Part shown: in pieces, positions 56,565-64,000 of the stretch | How the letters are laid out: each line of letters begins with the position of its first letter | Position numbering within the stretch: the stretch's first letter is position 1 | Assembly: GCF_024362525.1 (NCBI RefSeq) | Contig: NZ_CP101460.1 | Coordinates: 176,955 to 240,954, forward strand | Length of the DNA: 64,000 bases | Direction: 5' to 3' | Source: Natrononativus amylolyticus | Lineage (GTDB): Archaea; Halobacteriota; Halobacteria; Halobacteriales; Natrialbaceae | The notes under the pieces: model-generated | Told to the model about the DNA's origin: nothing | Databases searched by the model: none | The model's input: only the letters and a program-made list of their open reading frames with translations | Program-made: the position numbers and the translations under genes

Positions 56565-57556
56565 TGGGCGTGCACCTCGGGCTCTTCGTTGCGGACCAGG
56601 CGGTTGATCCGCTGGATCGTCTCGAGCGCCTCGAGACCGTCCTCGGCGGTGACCTCCGGCTGTCCGCCCGTTCGTGCCGCGTGGACGAACGACTCGAGTT
56701 CGCGCCGGAGCGGCTCGCCGTTCTCGATCCGCGGGCGCTCGATGACGCTCTCGTGGCGGTAGCGCTTCCGGCCGTTGTCCGTCACGTACTCGGGGTAGGA
56801 GTCGCGGTGGATCAGCACCGACTGCTCGAGGTAGTCGACCTCGAGCAGACACTCCGTCGCGGTGACGGTGAAGCGCCGGATCTTCTTCTGGGTGAGCCGA
56901 CTCGCGGTGAGCGAGACGATCACGTCGTCGTAGCGCATCTTCGCCGTCGCGTACTGGCCGTTGTCGGTGCCCGCGGCCGCGATCGAGGTCGGCTGGGCGC
57001 CCAGAAGCGCGGAGACGACGTCGACGTCGTGGATCATCAGGTCGTCGGTGACGCCGTCGATGGCGGTTCGGTCGACCGGCGGCCCGAGCCGTTCGGCGTC
57101 GATCGCGATCACCTCCAGGTCGTCGATCAGCTCCGCGACGGTCTGGACGGCCGGGTTGAACCGCTCGATGTGACCGACCTGGAGGACGAGTCCCGCGTCC
57201 TCGGCGTGGGTCGCGAGCGCGCGACCGCGCTCGAGCGTGTCGGCGATCGGTTTCTCGACGAGCACGTGGACGCCGGCGTCGAGACACGTCGACACCGTCT
57301 CGTAGTGGGCGTGCGTGGGGACGGCGACGGTGGCGACGTCGACCGCCTCGAGCAGGTCCTCGAGCGGGAGGGCGGCCGTTCCGTAGGCGTAGGCGACGCG
57401 CTCTGCGAGCTCCGTATCGAGGTCGGTGACGCCGACGAGCTCGACATCCCGGAGTTCGCTGTAGACGCGCGCGTGGTTTTCGCCCATCGCACCGACGCCG
57501 ATGACGCCGGCGCGGACGGGCTGCGATTCGGTCGTGGGTGGCGTATCGACGGTCAT
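56561..57556 (-). CDS. Gfo/Idh/MocA oxidoreductase (WbpB-like)
   Basis: The 331-aa protein has RAGVIGVGAMGENHARVYSE (NAD site), HVLVEKPIADTLERG (catalytic Lys) and DDLMIHDVDVVSALLGAQP, with strong similarity along its length to 11941-12966. It would oxidise C3 of the UDP-N-acetyl-uronic acid in the Wbp-type pathway. ATG 57556 overlaps the aminotransferase TGA, and its own stop overlaps the dehydrogenase start, so all four genes are coupled. Confidence 0.87.
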   Translation of the reverse strand: MTVDTPPTTESQPVRAGVIGVGAMGENHARVYSELRDVELVGVTDLDTELAERVAYAYGTAALPLEDLLEAVDVATVAVPTHAHYETVSTCLDAGVHVLVEKPIADTLERGRALATHAEDAGLVLQVGHIERFNPAVQTVAELIDDLEVIAIDAERLGPPVDRTAIDGVTDDLMIHDVDVVSALLGAQPTSIAAAGTDNGQYATAKMRYDDVIVSLTASRLTQKKIRRFTVTATECLLEVDYLEQSVLIHRDSYPEYVTDNGRKRYRHESVIERPRIENGEPLRRELESFVHAARTGGQPEVTAEDGLEALETIQRINRLVRNEEPEVHAQ

Positions 57557-58659
57557 GGAATATCGTAGTGGTCGGCGACCGCCGCGACCACCGCGCGTCG
57601 GTCGTCGGCGGAGAGGTTCGGGTGGACGGGCAGCGAGAGGACGGTCCCCGCCGCGCGCTCCGCCCGCGGGAACGTCGCCGCGGCCGTGCTCACCGAGTCG
57701 TAGGCGGGCTGTCTGTGGATCGGCGTCGGGTAGTAGACGCCCGTCCCGATCCCGTGCTGTGCGAGCGATTCGCGGAGCGCGTCGCGGTCGTCGGTTTTGA
57801 TCGTGTACTGGTGGTAGACGTGGCGGTACCCCTCCGGCACGACCGGCGTCTCCACGGGGGTCTCCGCGAGGTGGTCGTCGTAGAACGCCGCGTTCTCGCG
57901 GCGGGCCTCGTTGAACGCGGGCAGGCGCTCGAGCTGGGTCCGGCCGATCGCACCGCCGACGCTCGTCATTCGGTGGTTGTGGCCGACGTCGACGTGCTCG
58001 TAGCCACCCCCGTCGCCAGCGCGGCCGTGGTTGATGTAGCTGGCCGCCCGCTCGGCGACGTCCCGGCGGTCGGTGGTGATCATGCCGCCTTCGCCGGTGG
58101 TCATGTTTTTGGTGGGGTAAAACGAGAAGCAGGCGGCGTCGCCGAAGCTGCCGACTCGCTGGCCGTCGATTGCGGCCCCGTGGGCCTGGCAGGCGTCCTC
58201 GAGGATCGCGAGGTCGTGGTCGGCGGCGATCTCGGCGAGTGCGGGCATGTTTGCGGCGAGTCCGTAGAGGTGGACGGGCATGATCGCCGCGACGTCCTCG
58301 CGGGAGCGGACGACGGTTCGAACCTGCTCCGGGGCGAGCGCGAACGTCTCGGGGTCGACGTCGGCGAAGACGGGGGTGGCGCCGGCCAGACGGATCGCGT
58401 TGGCGCTGGCGACGAACGAGAACGGCGAGGTGACCACCGCGTCGCCCTCGCCGACGCCCAGCGCGACCAGCGCGGCGTGCAGCGCCGTCGTCCCGTTCGA
58501 GGTCGCCACGCCGAACTCCGTCCCGCAGTAGCCGGCGAACTCGTCTTCGAAGGCCCTGACCTCCGGCCCGTCGGCGAGGTGCCCGCTCTCGAGGACCGCG
58601 TACACCCGGTCGACGGCTTCGGCGCCGATCTCCGGATCGGCGATGCTGATCTCCGTCAT
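57553..58659 (-). CDS. DegT/DnrJ/EryC1 aminotransferase (WbpE-like)
   Basis: The 368-aa protein has the same catalytic set as 12963-14072: TSNGTTALHAALVALG, D155 in EDACQAHGA, and K184 in YPTKNMTTGEGG. The central third is identical at nucleotide level to that gene, but the N-terminal 43 and C-terminal 170 residues have diverged, mainly at the start (MTEISIADPEIGAEAVDRVY) and after residue 198. It would aminate C3 of the keto sugar from the downstream oxidoreductase. It overlaps the acyltransferase stop at 58656. Confidence 0.9.
   Translation of the reverse strand: MTEISIADPEIGAEAVDRVYAVLESGHLADGPEVRAFEDEFAGYCGTEFGVATSNGTTALHAALVALGVGEGDAVVTSPFSFVASANAIRLAGATPVFADVDPETFALAPEQVRTVVRSREDVAAIMPVHLYGLAANMPALAEIAADHDLAILEDACQAHGAAIDGQRVGSFGDAACFSFYPTKNMTTGEGGMITTDRRDVAERAASYINHGRAGDGGGYEHVDVGHNHRMTSVGGAIGRTQLERLPAFNEARRENAAFYDDHLAETPVETPVVPEGYRHVYHQYTIKTDDRDALRESLAQHGIGTGVYYPTPIHRQPAYDSVSTAAATFPRAERAAGTVLSLPVHPNLSADDRRAVVAAVADHYDIP
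58066..58531. repeat. 466-bp direct repeat, right copy
   Basis: Matches 13479-13944 base for base as far as I can read; see that entry. Confidence 0.85.
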
Positions 58660-59234
58660 ACGAGCTGGTTCGGTCCCTCGAGGGGTTCGGGGAGCGTTCG
58701 CGGGTGGGCGGGCGCGCCGACGGCGAGCGTCGTCGGGGGGACGTCCTCGGTGACGACGGCGCCGGCGGCGACGAACGCGCCCTCGCCGACGGTGACGCCG
58801 GGGAGGATCGTCGCGTTCGCACCGATGGAGACGCCGTCTTCGATCGTGGGACCCTCGAGACCGTTGTCGGTCCGGATCGGGTACTCGTCGTTAGTCATCA
58901 CGGCGCCGGGGCCGACGAAGACGTTCGAGCCGATCGTCGTGTCCGTCGGGACGTAGACGCCCGTCTGGAGGCTGACGTGGGAGCCGATCGTCGTCCGACC
59001 GTCGATCACCGTCTTCGTCCCGACGAGGACGTCGTCGCCGATCGTCGTCCCCTCGCGGACGAGGGCGTCGTGACCGGTCGTGAAACCGTCGCCGATGGTG
59101 ACGTCGGCGTAGATGACCGATCCCGAGCGGATCGTCGCGTCGTCGCCGAGTCGCGCGGGTTCGTCGAACTCGCCGACGCCGACGCGAGCGCCGTCGTCGA
59201 TCGAACAGCGATCGCCGCAGACGACGTCGCTCAC
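58656..59234 (-). CDS. Hexapeptide-repeat acyltransferase (WbpD-like)
   Basis: The 192-aa LbH protein (ATIRSGSVIYADVTIGDGFT; VSIGANATILPGVTVGEGAF; VVTEDVPPTTLAVGAPAHPR) is a close paralogue of 10868-11455. It should N-acetylate the 3-amino group introduced by the adjacent aminotransferase. The start is GTG 59234, which overlaps the TGA of a 21-codon ORF, exactly as in the left copy. It is first of the four structural genes. Confidence 0.85.
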   Translation of the reverse strand: MSDVVCGDRCSIDDGARVGVGEFDEPARLGDDATIRSGSVIYADVTIGDGFTTGHDALVREGTTIGDDVLVGTKTVIDGRTTIGSHVSLQTGVYVPTDTTIGSNVFVGPGAVMTNDEYPIRTDNGLEGPTIEDGVSIGANATILPGVTVGEGAFVAAGAVVTEDVPPTTLAVGAPAHPRTLPEPLEGPNQLV

Positions 59235-59296
59235 CGCGTCTCACCCCGTCCGTCGGGCGAGCGTCTGGTCTGGAAACGTGTGTACAGTGCAGTCAT
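59231..59296 (-). CDS. 21-aa mini-ORF coupled to the acyltransferase
   Basis: The frame MTALYTRFQTRRSPDGRGETR ends with TGA overlapping GTG 59234. ATG 59296 is 53 nt from the promoter octamer at 59349-59356, so a short leader is implied. It occupies the same place as the 45-aa ORF before the paralogous acyltransferase, but the two peptides share no clear similarity. Confidence 0.35.
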   Translation of the reverse strand: MTALYTRFQTRRSPDGRGETR

Positions 59297-59345
59297 GGTA
59301 GTCGATACCCGGTGAGGGCAGTCGTCTCGATACAGCCGGTAACGA

Positions 59346-59356
59346 GGCTTTGTTAT
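59346..59356 (-). promoter_or_regulatory. Promoter of the four-gene Wbp-type operon
   Basis: The minus strand reads ATAACAAAGCC followed by TC, matching the shared element at 11 of 12 bases. Confidence 0.6.
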
Positions 59357-59587
59357 CCCGGGCCTGACGGTCCAGTAGTTCCGAACTACACCGTGGGGGA
59401 GACGTCCGATCGCCCGCGGTCGCGTTCTCGCCGGGGCCTCCGCGAGCGCACCCCTCGAGGCCCCGCGCTCTGTTCAGCGGCGAAACAGTTCGGATTTCGA
59501 GTCACTCACGGCTCTCGACGGGTACAACGTGCTTTCTCCGCGGTAGCCGCGAGATAGTAAAGTGTCACAGAGTGGCATCACGATGGT

Positions 59588-59656
59588 GTGAGGTATCCGA
59601 AACCACCCGTCCCGACGGGAACGGAGACACTCCCGGCCTATCGAGCGCTGCTATGA
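59588..59656 (+). CDS. 22-aa leaderless GTG mini-ORF coupled to the DUF7344 gene
   Basis: GTG 59588 lies 28 nt after GATAGTAA (59553-59560). The 22-codon frame ends LPAYRALL with TGA overlapping ATG 59653 (ATGA). Confidence 0.35.
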   Translation: MRYPKPPVPTGTETLPAYRALL

Positions 59657-60186
59657 CTGACACCGACCTCTCACAGGCTGAACTCTTCGACGTGTTCAGC
59701 AACGCCCGTAGACGCTACACAGTTCAGTATCTGAAACGACAGAACGGCTCCTGCGATCTCGCCCCGCTGGTCGAGCAGGTCGCCGCCTGGGAGAACGAGA
59801 CCGCACCCGACCAGGTGACGCGGGCCCAACGCCGCCGCGTGTACATCTCCCTGTACCAGACGCATCTCCCGATGCTCGAGGATCACGAGATCGTCGAGTG
59901 GGACGCCGACGGCCACTCGATCGAGTTGCTGCCGACGGAGGAGACGTTCGACCCGTACCTCGACCGGCACGCCGACGGGCAGCGGTCGTGGCACTACCTG
60001 TACGCGACGCTCGCGCTCACCGCCGGGCTGGCGCTCGTCGTCTCCTGGCTCGCGGTCACGCCGCTGACCGTCGAGTCGGCGCCCCTGGTCGCGCTCGCCC
60101 TGTGTGGCTCCGTGCTCGCCGTCGCGGTCGCACAGTACCTCTCGCGGAGTTCCGTCCGCTTTCCGGTCACGCTGACCCGCCGCTGA
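59653..60186 (+). CDS. DUF7344 HTH protein with membrane anchor
   Basis: The 177-aa protein has the winged-helix domain (LFDVFSNARRRYTVQYLKRQ; CDLAPLVEQVAAWENETAPD; QRRRVYISLYQTHLPMLEDH) and two membrane segments at about residues 115-160. Same layout as 38635-39231. Likely a membrane-tethered regulator; target unknown. Confidence 0.83.
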   Translation: MTDTDLSQAELFDVFSNARRRYTVQYLKRQNGSCDLAPLVEQVAAWENETAPDQVTRAQRRRVYISLYQTHLPMLEDHEIVEWDADGHSIELLPTEETFDPYLDRHADGQRSWHYLYATLALTAGLALVVSWLAVTPLTVESAPLVALALCGSVLAVAVAQYLSRSSVRFPVTLTRR

Positions 60187-60413
60187 GTCTCGTTTTCACC
60201 GCGTTCTCGAGGCCGATCCCGACGAGTGACACAGCGACCGCCCGCGGGCGACGATCTTCGGTCCGGCTCGAGGCCGGTCGGTGACTACTACACTTTCGCG
60301 ACGACCGCTGTCGCTCTCGTGGCGGTGTCAGCGTTCTTTGACTACTCGACGAACCGCCGCCGCGTCGCATTACCGCGGAGTGTCCGCCGGTCGGCAGTAA
60401 AAAGGTCTCCCGC

Positions 60414-61691
60414 TCAGTCGGAGTCGTTGCCGCCGAAGATGTCCTCGAGGCTGAACGAGTCGTCATCATCGTCGTCGCCCTCGTCGTCATCGTCGCTCTC
60501 ATCGTCATCGTCGTCTTCCTCGACGTCGTCGCTCTCGTTGTCGGCCTCGGCGCTGTCGTTGTCCGCGTCGCTGTCGTTGTCCGCGTCGCTGTCGTTGTCG
60601 GGGAACGCCGCGGAGTCGTTGTCCGCCTCCTCGCTCGCGTTGTCCGGCAGCTCCTCGCTGGTGTTGTCCTCGAACTCGGCGCCGTCCTCGCCGTCCTCAC
60701 CGGGGTTCTCGGTCGGGGTTACCCAGAAGTAGACGTCCTCCGCGGCGTTCTCGTTCGTCGGCTCCGACGGTGCGTCGTCATAGTACAGCAGGAAGCTGAT
60801 TCGGACGGTCTCGTCGACGTCGGCGGTCGGCGTCACGCTCCGTTCTGCGGTCGCCGGACCGGTGCCGCTGAGGCTGGCGTTGATCGCCCGGAGTTCGGTT
60901 CGTTCGACCACCTCGCCGTCTTCGATCACCTGCTCCTGGACGACGATCGTGTAGTTCGTCGGCTCACCCTCCTGGTTCTCGAGGCTGATCGTCACCGGGA
61001 CCGACTCGCCGGGTTCGATCTCGCTCGGGAACCCGTCGGCGACGAGGTCGCCGTTCTCGTCTTCGGTGTAGATGGCGAGTTCGGTGAAGCCGCCCGCCGA
61101 GAGCGGTGCGAGAAAGCCCAGCAACAGCGCGCCCACGGCGGCGGCGACGGCGATCGTGAGCACGATCGCGGAGGCGTTTATCGAGCCGTCCGAGGTCCTG
61201 TAGGCCCGACGAACCGCCGCGCCCGCCGAGAGGGTGTACCGGTCCGTCTCCGGCACGCGCAGCCGTCGGATAACGGCGAACTGTGCCAGCAACACGCTGG
61301 CGCCTGCGAGAGCGGCGGCGACGGGCTCCGTAATAAGCCCCCAGCCGGTCACCGCGATCACGATCGTCGCCGCGATGACGAGCGTAATCGAGACGGGGAG
61401 CGCGAGACCCACCCGCTCGACGGTGTCGATCCCGCCGGGGCGTGCGTCCGTCGCCGTCCGCGCGTTCGGTCGTGGGCCCCGCGCTCGAGCGGGGAACAGG
61501 ACCGAAACGAGGGCGTACCCCGGCAGGAACGCGACGAGCGGAATCGCACCGATCAGCCTGAGCGTGCTCCCTGCCGGATACGTCGTCACCAGCAGGTACG
61601 CAACGACCGCACAGAGGGAGACGGCGGCCAGGTCCGTCGGATACCGGAGAACGTACCCGAACCGCGTCTGCGTCTCGGTTCGAAGACTCAT
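60414..61691 (-). CDS. DUF1616 family membrane protein with long acidic tail
   Basis: The 425-aa product has paired membrane segments (LAAVSLCAVVAYLLVTTYPA; LIGAIPLVAFLPGYALVSVL; VGLALPVSITLVIAATIVIA; NASAIVLTIAVAAAVGALLL) and a beta-rich exterior domain (VTISLENQEGEPTNYTIVVQ). A tail of about 85 residues follows, almost only Asp, Asn, Ser and Glu (DADNDSDADNDSAEADNESD). The 339-aa copy at 2558 lacks this tail. The acidic end may bind cations or form a disordered brush. Coupled by ATGA to a 23-codon leader ORF. Confidence 0.83.
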   Translation of the reverse strand: MSLRTETQTRFGYVLRYPTDLAAVSLCAVVAYLLVTTYPAGSTLRLIGAIPLVAFLPGYALVSVLFPARARGPRPNARTATDARPGGIDTVERVGLALPVSITLVIAATIVIAVTGWGLITEPVAAALAGASVLLAQFAVIRRLRVPETDRYTLSAGAAVRRAYRTSDGSINASAIVLTIAVAAAVGALLLGFLAPLSAGGFTELAIYTEDENGDLVADGFPSEIEPGESVPVTISLENQEGEPTNYTIVVQEQVIEDGEVVERTELRAINASLSGTGPATAERSVTPTADVDETVRISFLLYYDDAPSEPTNENAAEDVYFWVTPTENPGEDGEDGAEFEDNTSEELPDNASEEADNDSAAFPDNDSDADNDSDADNDSAEADNESDDVEEDDDDDESDDDDEGDDDDDDSFSLEDIFGGNDSD

Positions 61692-61759
61692 GGATCACTC
61701 GCGGTGGGCCGGCGGTCTCGAGGTCGATGCGCCGCGCCAGCACACAGTGGTTCTGACAT
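61688..61759 (-). CDS. 23-aa leader mini-ORF coupled to the DUF1616 gene
   Basis: ATG 61759 lies 35 nt from the TATA octamer at 61794-61801. The frame MSEPLCAGAAHRPRD... ends with TGA overlapping ATG 61691 (ATGA). Confidence 0.4.
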   Translation of the reverse strand: MSEPLCAGAAHRPRDRRPTASDP

Positions 61760-61793
61760 TCTCGAATCGTTGACGTAGTCTCCCGTCTACGGT

Positions 61794-61801
61794 TTTGTTA
61801 T
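61794..61801 (-). promoter_or_regulatory. TATA box ATAACAAA of the DUF1616 unit
   Basis: The minus strand reads ATAACAAAACCG; it fits leaderless transcription from ATG 61759. Confidence 0.55.
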
Positions 61802-62000
61802 GACCAGATTACCGTTGCTCCTGACGGCGCTTCTCGCCCGCGGCGGCGCTCGGCATTGTAGTCGCAACTGACACGGCTCACACCGCTCACGGCAGGTCCC
61901 CAGACGCGGGTTCCACGACGGGGGTTCGCGAGCGGGCGTGCAGTGACTACTGTTGCTCTCGTTCGACCGGACCGCGTCCTCGAAGCCGGCCCCGGCGGAC

Positions 62001-62276
62001 TCAGAAGTCGACGTACTGCTCTTCCCACTCGCGCCGATCGCTGATCCGACGCTGCCCGTCGTCCGTGATCGCGTAGTAGTTGGTTCGTCTGTCGAGTTGC
62101 CCCTTCTCGACCAGCTCCTTGTTGACGAGCGTGTCCAGGTTTGGATACAACCGCCCGTGGTTGATCTCCGAGCTGTAGTACTGTTCGACCTCTTCTTTAA
62201 CGGTCTGGCCCGAGGGACGGTCTGCACCTGCGATAACGTACAGGAGGTCCCGCTGGAAGCCGGTCAGATCGTGCAT
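62001..62276 (-). CDS. PadR family transcriptional regulator
   Basis: The 91-aa winged-helix protein (MHDLTGFQRDLLYVIAGADR; GQTVKEEVEQYYSSEINHGR; LYPNLDTLVNKELVEKGQLD) is a paralogue of 23650-23946. Its promoter carries ATAACAAA (62313-62320, minus strand), the same octamer as the glycan operons. It could therefore belong to, or control, the same set; this is inference only. Confidence 0.87.
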   Translation of the reverse strand: MHDLTGFQRDLLYVIAGADRPSGQTVKEEVEQYYSSEINHGRLYPNLDTLVNKELVEKGQLDRRTNYYAITDDGQRRISDRREWEEQYVDF

Positions 62277-62312
62277 TGCTCAATCACGTGGACCGTTCCG
62301 CTGACTGGATAT

Positions 62313-62320
62313 TTGTTATC
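62313..62320 (-). promoter_or_regulatory. TATA box ATAACAAA of the PadR gene
   Basis: ATAACAAATATCC on the minus strand, 37 nt from ATG 62276. Confidence 0.5.
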
Positions 62321-62457
62321 CGCATCATACAGCCGTTTCACGACTTCTTTCTCTCACAAATGCGTGTACGAAACAGTCAGGAGCCGTGACTCTCTCGAGT
62401 CGGTGACCGACGAGGAAGAACTCGCTTCACGGCTACGCGTACGTCCCGGCGCGGTCG

Positions 62458-62796
62458 TCACTCCTGCTCGTCGAATCCGGCCAGCGAAACGTCGATTCCG
62501 CTGGTCCCGATCCGGATACTGAGCCGATCGACCGTCGACTCGTAGGCCGTCGTGTGGGTCCCGTCCGGTTCGAACCGCACGCACTCGGCGAGCAGTTCGC
62601 TCTCGAGCAGGCAGTTGATCCGGCGGTAGACGGTTGCCGAGGAACACTCGGTTCGCGCGGTCAGCTCCTTCGCGGTTTTCGGACCGTCGCTCGTCGCAAC
62701 GAGAATCGTGCGTGCACACTCGTCGCCGAGCACGTCGAGCTGGGCTGCGGTCGTTGCGTCCGGTTCGATCTGCGTGTTGGTTGCCTGAGTTGACAT
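62458..62796 (-). CDS. ArsR-like winged-helix regulator
   Basis: The 112-aa protein has a wHTH domain (AQLDVLGDECARTILVATSD; TAKELTARTECSSATVYRRI; NCLLESELLAECVRFEPDGT) followed by a beta-rich end (YESTVDRLSIRIGTSGIDVS). This is the common short haloarchaeal ArsR/GntR-like type. Nearest TATA is TTATAAAA at 62906-62913, which implies a leader of about 80 nt without a clear Shine-Dalgarno. Ligand unknown. Confidence 0.78.
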   Translation of the reverse strand: MSTQATNTQIEPDATTAAQLDVLGDECARTILVATSDGPKTAKELTARTECSSATVYRRINCLLESELLAECVRFEPDGTHTTAYESTVDRLSIRIGTSGIDVSLAGFDEQE

Positions 62797-63340
62797 GGGT
62801 GGGGTCGGGTTGGGTGGCTGTTGGAAGACGGCGTCGGGCGGGGTCGATGGAGGCCCGCCCGTCGCCGGTACGTTCCGTCGATCTAACTGGTAAGCGAGTA
62901 TGGTATTTTATAACGATCCACCTTATTCGAGTAAGTCAGCCCCTTCCTTTCCGAAATTCTGAATTTCCTGTCGGAAATAACTGGTTTCGCAGCGCCGCTT
63001 CCGTGAACACCGACGGTTCGCTGTCAAAAGCCGGGCAATACGAGTGAAGTTACGTTGACGACGAGTTCGGTCGCAAAATCACAAACACCGCCGGGAAGGC
63101 CTCTCGTGGCCGTAATCGGCCATAAACTCTCGATTTACCAGCGAAGCAAACCCACCTGCTGGATGAACAGTCAACGTCCTTTATTCACGTCTGACGACGC
63201 CGATACAGTGACGCCCGGACGAACAGCGCTGGACCCTCGAGCCGATGATGACGTGGGGACAGTCAGTGCGGTGTCACCCCGGGTGCAACCGACCGAATCG
63301 CTTCCGGTCCGAACAGCGTATCCACACTCCACCGAGACCC
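62797..63340. promoter_or_regulatory. Intergenic region, 544 bp, divergent promoters
   Basis: It contains the TTATAAAA element of the leftward HTH gene (62906-62913) and an AT-rich stretch at 62895-63000. No gene is supported, and no clear TATA is seen for the rightward zinc-finger gene apart from a weak GCGTATCC at about 63317-63324. Confidence 0.4.
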
Positions 63341-63532
63341 ATGAAATCGACACGAGTACACTGGAATCCCACGGAATCGTCGTCAGCGGGCGCCCGCTGT
63401 CGAAACTGCGGCACACACGTCACTCAGCAGTTCGCACGCGTGTTCGGCGACAACGGCGATGTCGTTCACGGTTGTCCGGCGTGTACGACGTATCGGGAGA
63501 TGCAATCCGGCGGCCACCTTCCCGGCGAGTGA
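63341..63532 (+). CDS. DUF7563 family small zinc-finger protein
   Basis: The 63-aa protein has CRNCGTHVTQQFARVFGDNG and CPACTTYREMQSGG, matching 21730-21939 along the zinc module, with a different N-terminal start (MKSTRVHWNPTESSSAG). Function unknown. Confidence 0.8.
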   Translation: MKSTRVHWNPTESSSAGARCRNCGTHVTQQFARVFGDNGDVVHGCPACTTYREMQSGGHLPGE

Positions 63533-63737
63533 TCGCGCCGTCGGCGTGTCGGCGACGGAAACCGACTGTTTCTCGGCCGTCTCGAGCATCCCATCGCAAA
63601 AATACCGGCGTGAATGTTATAAACATCCCGGGAGACCCATGGCAGTACGTTCAAGAGCGTAGTTGTCGAATGAACACACAATTATGATGGTAGGTGGTCG
63701 GCGTATCAGAGAGTGCGTTTTCCGCAGATCGTGACCA

Positions 63738-64000
63738 ATGTCCGTACAGACGAGTCGAGCCGACGCTATCGAGGAAAGCGAAATCTTCCACATCCTCGGT
63801 AACGACAGGCGGCGGGCGATCGTCCAGCTCCTGGCAACCCACCAGGAGCGCGTCGACGTCTCGGATATCGCCTCGGAGATCGCGGCCAACGAGGCCGAGA
63901 CCTCTTCAGTCCCGAACAACCTGTACAAGAGCGTGTACGTCTCACTCCAGCAAACGCACCTCCCCCAGCTCGAGGAAGACGACGTGATCGAGTACGACTC
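63738..64000 (+). CDS. DUF7344 HTH protein, 3' end outside the window
   Basis: The frame from ATG 63738 is open to the end of the window (87 codons): MSVQTSRADAIEESEIFHIL, NDRRRAIVQLLATHQERVDV, and YKSVYVSLQQTHLPQLEEDD, the DUF7344 helix with its QTHLP motif. This is the third member here. A 15-codon ORF (63687-63734) lies just before it but does not overlap. Confidence 0.8.
   Translation, partial: MSVQTSRADAIEESEIFHILGNDRRRAIVQLLATHQERVDVSDIASEIAANEAETSSVPNNLYKSVYVSLQQTHLPQLEEDDVIEYD

Noticed and set aside
56561..58822. Long fused reading frames upstream of the second oxidoreductase and dehydrogenase
   Set aside because: They are out-of-frame readings of the adjacent coupled genes, with Arg/Pro-rich composition unlike the acidic proteins of this genome.

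Overview
The window is about 64 kb of a high-GC archaeal chromosome or large replicon. Acidic proteins, a TFIIB gene, Tat-exported surface proteins, leaderless start codons about 25-35 nt after A/T-rich TATA elements, and small families seen mainly in halophiles (DUF1616, DUF7344, DUF7563) point to the class Halobacteria. I cannot name the genus from sequence alone.

Layout. 0.3-3.6 kb: a CPA2 antiporter with universal-stress domains and a DUF1616 membrane protein. 4-14 kb: three leftward surface-glycan transcription units (GT2, DUF354, GT4; acyltransferase, DUF354, 88-aa protein, multi-pass membrane protein; aminotransferase, MocA-type oxidoreductase), then a divergent nucleotide-sugar dehydrogenase. 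16-23 kb: glmS, glmU-like and glmM, the route from fructose-6-phosphate to UDP-GlcNAc, which is probably the precursor for the glycan genes. 23-29 kb: PadR and HTH regulators, small membrane proteins, a FemAB-like transferase, an AlkP-superfamily hydrolase and a DegT-like PLP protein. 29-38 kb: mainly information processing: a HerA-type ATPase diverging from a ParA-type ATPase with a small acidic partner, an XPB-like helicase and TFB. 39-43 kb: two Tat-exported beta-helix proteins. 43-54 kb: a second glycan or modification block (GNAT, CaiB-type CoA transferase, multi-pass membrane protein, PP-loop enzyme, two Usp genes, AlkP hydrolase, polysaccharide deacetylase, GT4). 55-59 kb: a compact acyltransferase-aminotransferase-oxidoreductase-dehydrogenase operon matching the Wbp logic for UDP-2,3-diacetamido-uronic acids. 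60-64 kb: a second DUF1616 protein and several regulators.

Many families occur twice, once in the left glycan block and once in the right. The two aminotransferase genes share a 466-bp tract that looks identical, a sign of gene conversion. Several promoters share an ATAAYAAAGCCC-like TATA region, suggesting common control.

Three observations stand out. First, a roughly 620-bp intergenic region between herA and parA is built of degenerate 9-bp units (consensus near STNNACNGT) that hold phase over long stretches. This is a candidate centromere or operator for the ParA/small-partner pair, and a smaller cluster of the same core lies just after the pair. Second, at least a dozen genes are preceded by a mini-ORF of 11-45 codons, often beginning where a leaderless transcript would start, whose stop codon overlaps or abuts the next start (ATGA, GTGA, TGATG, TAATG). 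Third, a cloverleaf-like element with a tRNA-type T-loop lies directly before a 108-aa gene and would pair with its Shine-Dalgarno sequence. All three are inferences from reading the sequence and need comparative or experimental tests.
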